Source: Photorhabdus asymbiotica
GTDB taxonomy: Bacteria > Pseudomonadota > Gammaproteobacteria > Enterobacterales > Enterobacteriaceae
NCBI RefSeq assembly: GCF_003634575.1
Contig: NZ_RBLJ01000002.1
Location: 744,001 to 808,000, forward strand
Length of the DNA: 64,000 nucleotides
Direction: 5' to 3'
A program made the translations under genes and the position numbers. Position 1 is the stretch's first letter, and the number at the start of each line of letters is the position of its first letter. Shown in pieces: positions 59,680 to 64,000 of this stretch. The notes under the pieces were generated by a model that had not been told where the DNA came from, searched no databases, and saw nothing but the letters and a program-made list of their open reading frames with translations.

Positions 59680-61641
59680 TTACCGATCATTGCTTCCTGG
59701 TTTCCCTGACTGTTCTCCACCTTGTACCGATGTATCGACATCACCAGTTGATTTTACAGGCTGTAACGGAGATGTATTATCTGCTGGACGGCTGCTATTG
59801 TTGCTACCATTACCATTTTCCCATCCTGCCGGTGGGCGCACATTTGTGCGATTCATTAAATCGTCAATCTGAGGTGCATCAATGGTTTCATACTTCATCA
59901 ATGCATCTTTCATTGAATGCAGGATATCAAGGTTATCCATCAGAATCTGGCGGGCACGTTGATAATTATTATCAACAATTGCCTTAACTTCCTGATCAAT
60001 CAAACGAGCTGTTTCATCAGACATATGTTTAGCTTTAGCAACTGAACGCCCGAGGAATACTTCACCTTCTTCCTCCGCATAAAGCAATGGACCAAGTCTT
60101 TCCGAGAATCCCCACTGCGTCACCATGTTTCGGGCAATTGAGGTCGCGACTTTGATATCGTTAGATGCACCAGTAGAAACATTGTCCGGACCGTAAATAA
60201 TCTCTTCTGCCAAACGCCCACCGTACAAGGTTGAAATCTGACTTTCCAGTTTCTGACGGCTGGCACTAATCTGATCACCTTCCGGCAAGAAGAACGTCAC
60301 ACCCAAAGCTCGGCCACGCGGAATAATGGTAACTTTATGAACTGGGTCATGCTCAGGAACCAGACGACCGATAATCGCATGGCCTGCCTCATGATAAGCA
60401 GTTGATTCTTTTTGCTCTTCCGTCATCACCATGGAGCGACGTTCCGCACCCATCATGATTTTGTCTTTCGCTTTTTCGAATTCAACCATAGAAACCACAC
60501 GTCTGTTGCCACGAGCAGCAAACAAAGCAGCTTCATTTACCAAATTCGCCAAATCAGCACCAGAAAATCCTGGAGTACCACGAGCAATGACCGAAGCATC
60601 AACATCAGTATCCAGAGGAACACGACGCATATGAACTTTTAAAATCTGCTCACGACCACGTACATCTGGCAGACCAACAACAACCTGGCGGTCAAAACGG
60701 CCAGGACGCAGTAACGCCGGATCAAGTACGTCAGGACGGTTAGTCGCAGCAATAACAATAATACCTTCGTTACCTTCAAAACCATCCATCTCAACCAGCA
60801 TCTGGTTTAAAGTCTGCTCACGCTCATCGTGGCCTCCCCCCAAACCAGCACCACGCTGACGACCTACGGCATCAATCTCATCGATAAAGATGATACAAGG
60901 TGCGGCTTTCTTCGCTTGTTCGAACATATCACGAACACGGGATGCACCAACACCGACAAACATTTCAACAAAGTCAGAACCAGAGATAGTAAAGAACGGA
61001 ACCTTCGCCTCACCAGCAATTGCCTTTGCCAGCAAGGTCTTACCAGTACCTGGTGGCCCGACCATCAGAATACCTTTTGGAATTTTCCCACCCAATTTCT
61101 GGAAACGGCCTGGTTCACGTAGGTATTCCACCAACTCACCAACCTCTTCTTTCGCTTCGTCACAACCAGCAACATCCGCAAAAGTGGTTTTAATCTGGTC
61201 TTCTGTCAGCATACGAGCTTTGCTTTTACCAAATGACATTGCTCCTTTACCACCACCACCTTGCATCTGGCGCATAAAGAAAATCCAGACCCCGATAAGC
61301 AGCAACATCGGGAACCAAGAAATAAAAATAGAAGTAAGCAAGCTTGGTTCTTCCGGCGGCTCACCAACTACTTTCACATTCTTATTTAGTAAGGTATCTA
61401 ACAACTTTTCATCCTGTACTGGCAGGTAAGTGGTATATCTGCTGTTATCTTTCTTACTAACATTAATCTCACGACCTGAGATACGAACTTCGCGCACCTG
61501 ATCCTGGGCTAACTCATTGATGAAGGTAGAGTAATCCACCCTACGACTATTAGAATCGCTGGGGCCAAAACTCTGGAATAACGACATCAGCACAACTGCG
61601 ATAACTAACCAGAGAATCAGGTTTTTCGCCATGTCACTCAA
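59680..61641 (-). CDS. ftsH: ATP-dependent zinc metalloprotease FtsH
   Basis: 653 residues (E. coli 644-647). Inner-membrane AAA+ protease that degrades LpxC, sigma-32 and unassembled membrane proteins. Two membrane helices (about 5-24 and 100-120) flank a periplasmic domain; then Walker A GPPGTGKT, Walker [12 protein letters not shown], second region of homology RPGRFDRQ, and zinc HEAGH. The C-terminal tail ([10 protein letters not shown]...) is low complexity. Starts [12 protein letters not shown]. Confidence 0.97.
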   Translation of the reverse strand: MSDMAKNLILWLVIAVVLMSLFQSFGPSDSNSRRVDYSTFINELAQDQVREVRISGREINVSKKDNSRYTTYLPVQDEKLLDTLLNKNVKVVGEPPEEPSLLTSIFISWFPMLLLIGVWIFFMRQMQGGGGKGAMSFGKSKARMLTEDQIKTTFADVAGCDEAKEEVGELVEYLREPGRFQKLGGKIPKGILMVGPPGTGKTLLAKAIAGEAKVPFFTISGSDFVEMFVGVGASRVRDMFEQAKKAAPCIIFIDEIDAVGRQRGAGLGGGHDEREQTLNQMLVEMDGFEGNEGIIVIAATNRPDVLDPALLRPGRFDRQVVVGLPDVRGREQILKVHMRRVPLDTDVDASVIARGTPGFSGADLANLVNEAALFAARGNRRVVSMVEFEKAKDKIMMGAERRSMVMTEEQKESTAYHEAGHAIIGRLVPEHDPVHKVTIIPRGRALGVTFFLPEGDQISASRQKLESQISTLYGGRLAEEIIYGPDNVSTGASNDIKVATSIARNMVTQWGFSERLGPLLYAEEEGEVFLGRSVAKAKHMSDETARLIDQEVKAIVDNNYQRARQILMDNLDILHSMKDALMKYETIDAPQIDDLMNRTNVRPPAGWENGNGSNNSSRPADNTSPLQPVKSTGDVDTSVQGGEQSGKPGSNDR

Positions 61642-61689
61642 GGGATTAACCTCATATTACAACTGTGTTAACAAATAGCATTCAGGGTA

Positions 61690-62319
61690 CTACAGTTTCC
61701 GCCCTGTCGCTACAATGTATACTTCACGCGATCGTGCCCGCGAAGCGTCTGGCTTACGAATTTTTACATTCGTAAACAGGGAGCGAATTTCCCTCAGGTA
61801 TTCATCAAAGCCTTCTCCCTGAAATACTTTGACAATGAAACTCCCCCCGGGGGCCAGCACATCACGACACATATCCAACGCCAATTCAACCAGATACATG
61901 GATCGAGGAATATCGACCGCAGGTGTTCCGCTCATATTGGGTGCCATATCCGACATGACTACCTGGACTTTATTATCACCTACTCGCTCAAGCAATGTTT
62001 TCAATACAAGTTCATCACGAAAATCACCCTGAAGGAAATCGACTCCAACAATGGGATCCATCGGTAAAAGATCACAGGCAATTACCCGCCCATTTTCATT
62101 AATTTGACTCACTGCGTACTGAGACCATCCACCAGGGGCTGCACCTAAATCGACAACGGTCATGCCAGGCTTAAAAATTTTGTCACTTTGTTGAATTTCA
62201 TCAAGTTTAAACCAAGCACGAGAACGAAGCCCTTTTTTCTGTGCCTGAAGAACATATTTATCACTAAAGTGTTCTTGTAACCAGCGACTGGAACTTGCCG
62301 AACGTTTTTTATTGGCCAT
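61690..62319 (-). CDS. rlmE: 23S rRNA 2'-O-methyltransferase RlmE (FtsJ)
   Basis: 209 residues, the E. coli length, from the ATG at 62319 ([17 protein letters not shown]). Methylates U2552 in the A-loop of 23S rRNA. SAM motif [11 protein letters not shown], catalytic K-D-K-E pattern in the context [15 protein letters not shown] and [14 protein letters not shown]. Cotranscribed with ftsH. Confidence 0.96.
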   Translation of the reverse strand: MANKKRSASSSRWLQEHFSDKYVLQAQKKGLRSRAWFKLDEIQQSDKIFKPGMTVVDLGAAPGGWSQYAVSQINENGRVIACDLLPMDPIVGVDFLQGDFRDELVLKTLLERVGDNKVQVVMSDMAPNMSGTPAVDIPRSMYLVELALDMCRDVLAPGGSFIVKVFQGEGFDEYLREIRSLFTNVKIRKPDASRARSREVYIVATGRKL

Positions 62320-62454
62320 TGTCCTTTCCAACTATACTAATAAAGAGCCAGACATCTATTGCTCGACATACCAAACACAACACACTATTTATGGTGATAG
62401 ATATGAGATGGCGGTAGAATGTCCCGTTTTCAATCCTAACTAAGCAAAAAAACA

Positions 62455-62748
62455 ATGACTCTTAACAAAAAACAAGTGCAACACCTAAAAAGTCTCGCTC
62501 ACCCGTTAAAACCTGTCGTCATGATTGGAAACAACGGTCTGACTGAAGGCGTGTTGGCTGAAATTGAACAAACGCTGGCACACCATGAGCTTATCAAAGT
62601 CAAAATCGCAGGCGAAGATCGTGAAATCAAAAATTTGATCGCCGATGCAATTGTCCGTGAGACCGGCGCATATAATGTGCAAATTATCGGAAAAACTCTG
62701 GTTCTTTACCGCCAATCGGAAGAGCGCAGAATTATTTTACCGAAATAA
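62455..62748 (+). CDS. yhbY: Ribosome assembly RNA-binding protein YhbY
   Basis: 97 residues (E. coli 97), CRM domain. Binds the 50S precursor. Carries MIGNNGLTEGVLAEIEQTLAHHELIKVKIAG with the GxxG motif. Divergent from rlmE and convergent to greA. Confidence 0.96.
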   Translation: MTLNKKQVQHLKSLAHPLKPVVMIGNNGLTEGVLAEIEQTLAHHELIKVKIAGEDREIKNLIADAIVRETGAYNVQIIGKTLVLYRQSEERRIILPK

Positions 62749-62791
62749 TCAAATCACATTTATATAAAAATGCCATGCGCATTATTATGAT

Positions 62792-62817
62792 AAAAAAGGC
62801 CGCTTCTGGCCTTTTTT
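62792..62817. terminator. Bidirectional terminator yhbY/greA
   Basis: AAAAAAGGCC / GGCCTTTTTT with loop GCTTCT, between convergent genes. Confidence 0.93.
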
Positions 62818-62882
62818 ACTTTCTATACATCTAGTGTAACTTTACCTAACGAAAATCGACAGCAACAAGCTGATCCTAAAGT

Positions 62883-63359
62883 TTAAATATATTCAACTTT
62901 CAAGATTTCATATTCAACTTCACCACCAGGAGTCTTGATAGTGACAATGTCATCAACTTCTTTACCAATCAAGCCACGAGCAATCGGTGAATTCACGGAA
63001 ATTAAATTTTCTTTAATATCAGCCTCATCATCACCCACAATCCGGTAAGTCTGCTCTTCATCAGTGTTTACATTCAAAGCTGTAACTGTAGCACCAAAAA
63101 TAACACGTCCAGTCTTGGGCATTTTTGTGACATCAATCACTTGTGCATTAGAAAGCTTAGCTTCAATTTCCTGGATACGACCTTCGCAGAAACCTTGTTG
63201 TTCACGAGCTGCATGATATTCAGCATTTTCTTTCAGATCACCATGTTCACGCGCTTCAGCAATGTCTGAAATAATTTTTGGACGGCGTACGTTTTTCAGA
63301 TAATCTAACTCTTCACGCAACTTATCCGCGCCACGTACCGTCATTGGAATCTGTTTCAT
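62883..63359 (-). CDS. greA: Transcript cleavage factor GreA
   Basis: 158 residues, the E. coli length. Coiled-coil N-terminal half (about 1-75, with the acidic tip [20 protein letters not shown]) that enters the RNA polymerase secondary channel, then the C-terminal globular domain ending [12 protein letters not shown]. It rescues backtracked complexes. Confidence 0.97.
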   Translation of the reverse strand: MKQIPMTVRGADKLREELDYLKNVRRPKIISDIAEAREHGDLKENAEYHAAREQQGFCEGRIQEIEAKLSNAQVIDVTKMPKTGRVIFGATVTALNVNTDEEQTYRIVGDDEADIKENLISVNSPIARGLIGKEVDDIVTIKTPGGEVEYEILKVEYI

Positions 63360-63619
63360 TATATTAATCCTCTAAATCTTTCCTGAGCAAAAACCAAGCA
63401 TCATCCTGATGTTTTCAGATAACAGCACAATGCGCACGCCTTGTCGGGCGAGCTTCCAGACAATAAACAATCATGTAAACTACAGAGTTACCCAAAGTTC
63501 ACAATCATTTCTACATATTAATGTATCATTCTAACGTAGACTTGGTGATGGGTCATCGTTTACTTTTCCCCACTTTGCACCTTAGTATTGTGGCATGTCC
63601 ACATCCACATGCGAAATTT

Positions 63620-64000
63620 ATGTCCTTTTTTAAAATGGCTAGCAGATTAGTTTGCGTTACCAGTCTGTGTCTAACTATCACCAATGCAAACGCTACACCT
63701 GTTAAGGAATATGCACAATATTTACCTGATGGCACTAATCTAGCGTTAATCGCTCAAAAAGTTGGTTCCAACACACCGTTACTTGACTATCACGGCCAAC
63801 AAATGGCTCTACCAGCAAGTACTCTGAAAGTTGTCACAGCCCTTGCAGCATTGTTACAACTGGGCAAAGATTATCGCTTTATCACTACATTGGAAAGCAA
63901 TGGCAAAATTTCAAACAGTGTTTTGAAAGGAAATTTGACTGCTCGTTTTGTTGGAGATCCGACACTAACCCGTCAACAACTTCGCAATATGGTTACTGTT
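63620..64000 (+). CDS. dacB: D-alanyl-D-alanine carboxypeptidase/endopeptidase PBP4 (partial)
   Basis: 127 codons to the window edge. Start MSFFKMASRLV; signal peptide to about residue 25 (TNANA before TPVKEY). Nucleophile S67-x-x-K70 in LPASTLKVVTALAALL. Low-molecular-mass class C penicillin-binding protein that trims peptidoglycan. Divergent from greA, as in E. coli. Confidence 0.93.
   Translation, partial: MSFFKMASRLVCVTSLCLTITNANATPVKEYAQYLPDGTNLALIAQKVGSNTPLLDYHGQQMALPASTLKVVTALAALLQLGKDYRFITTLESNGKISNSVLKGNLTARFVGDPTLTRQQLRNMVTV

Overview
The window is chromosomal DNA of an enterobacterial (Enterobacterales) species, most likely Photorhabdus or its relative Xenorhabdus. This rests on near E. 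coli-like housekeeping proteins, E. coli-type gene order in two blocks, moderate AT richness and ERIC repeats. The genus is my inference; no search was run. No rRNA or CRISPR was seen.

Left block (1-8.8 kb): lptG (cut by the window edge) and lptF point left; pepA, holC and valS point right. An IS3-family (IS150-group) element, 7330-8756, sits exactly in the loop of the valS terminator. Accessory DNA follows (8.8-16.2 kb): a cystine-type polar amino acid ABC transporter with two paralogous binding proteins, a FOXRED2-like flavoprotein whose 5' end lies in a degenerate triple repeat, and a LysE-type exporter. The E. coli backbone then resumes: rraB, argI (two ARG boxes), the pyrL attenuator with pyrBI, ridA, and nrdDG (FNR-like site plus two NrdR-like boxes).

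Middle (23-44 kb): yhbP, a yhcN-like gene, yhbQ, yhbS and a truncated ubiT remnant. Where E. coli has ubiU and ubiV there is instead a tightly packed seven-gene operon (26034-36218). It encodes a UbiA-like prenyltransferase, an HMG-CoA reductase fused to an APH-like kinase, a rifampin-phosphotransferase-like dikinase, a GNAT-like protein, an OleC-like AMP ligase, a CDP-alcohol phosphatidyltransferase and a CarS-like CDP-archaeol synthase. Enterobacteria make isoprenoids by the MEP pathway, so an HMG-CoA reductase beside archaeal-lipid-type enzymes is unexpected. This operon is the best candidate for an undescribed pathway, probably for an unusual lipid or prenylated product. Next come an ABC-2 exporter set without an ATPase gene, then btsS-btsR and a CstA-family transporter preceded by a CRP site and three BtsR-type repeats.

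Right block (44-64 kb), mostly on the minus strand, is the conserved deaD-yrbN-nlpI-pnp-rpsO-truB-rbfA-infB-nusA-rimP-metY-leuU-secG-glmM-folP-ftsH-rlmE run, with yhbY, greA and the start of dacB. It covers translation initiation, RNA decay, cold shock, protein export, cell-wall precursor and folate synthesis, and membrane proteolysis.
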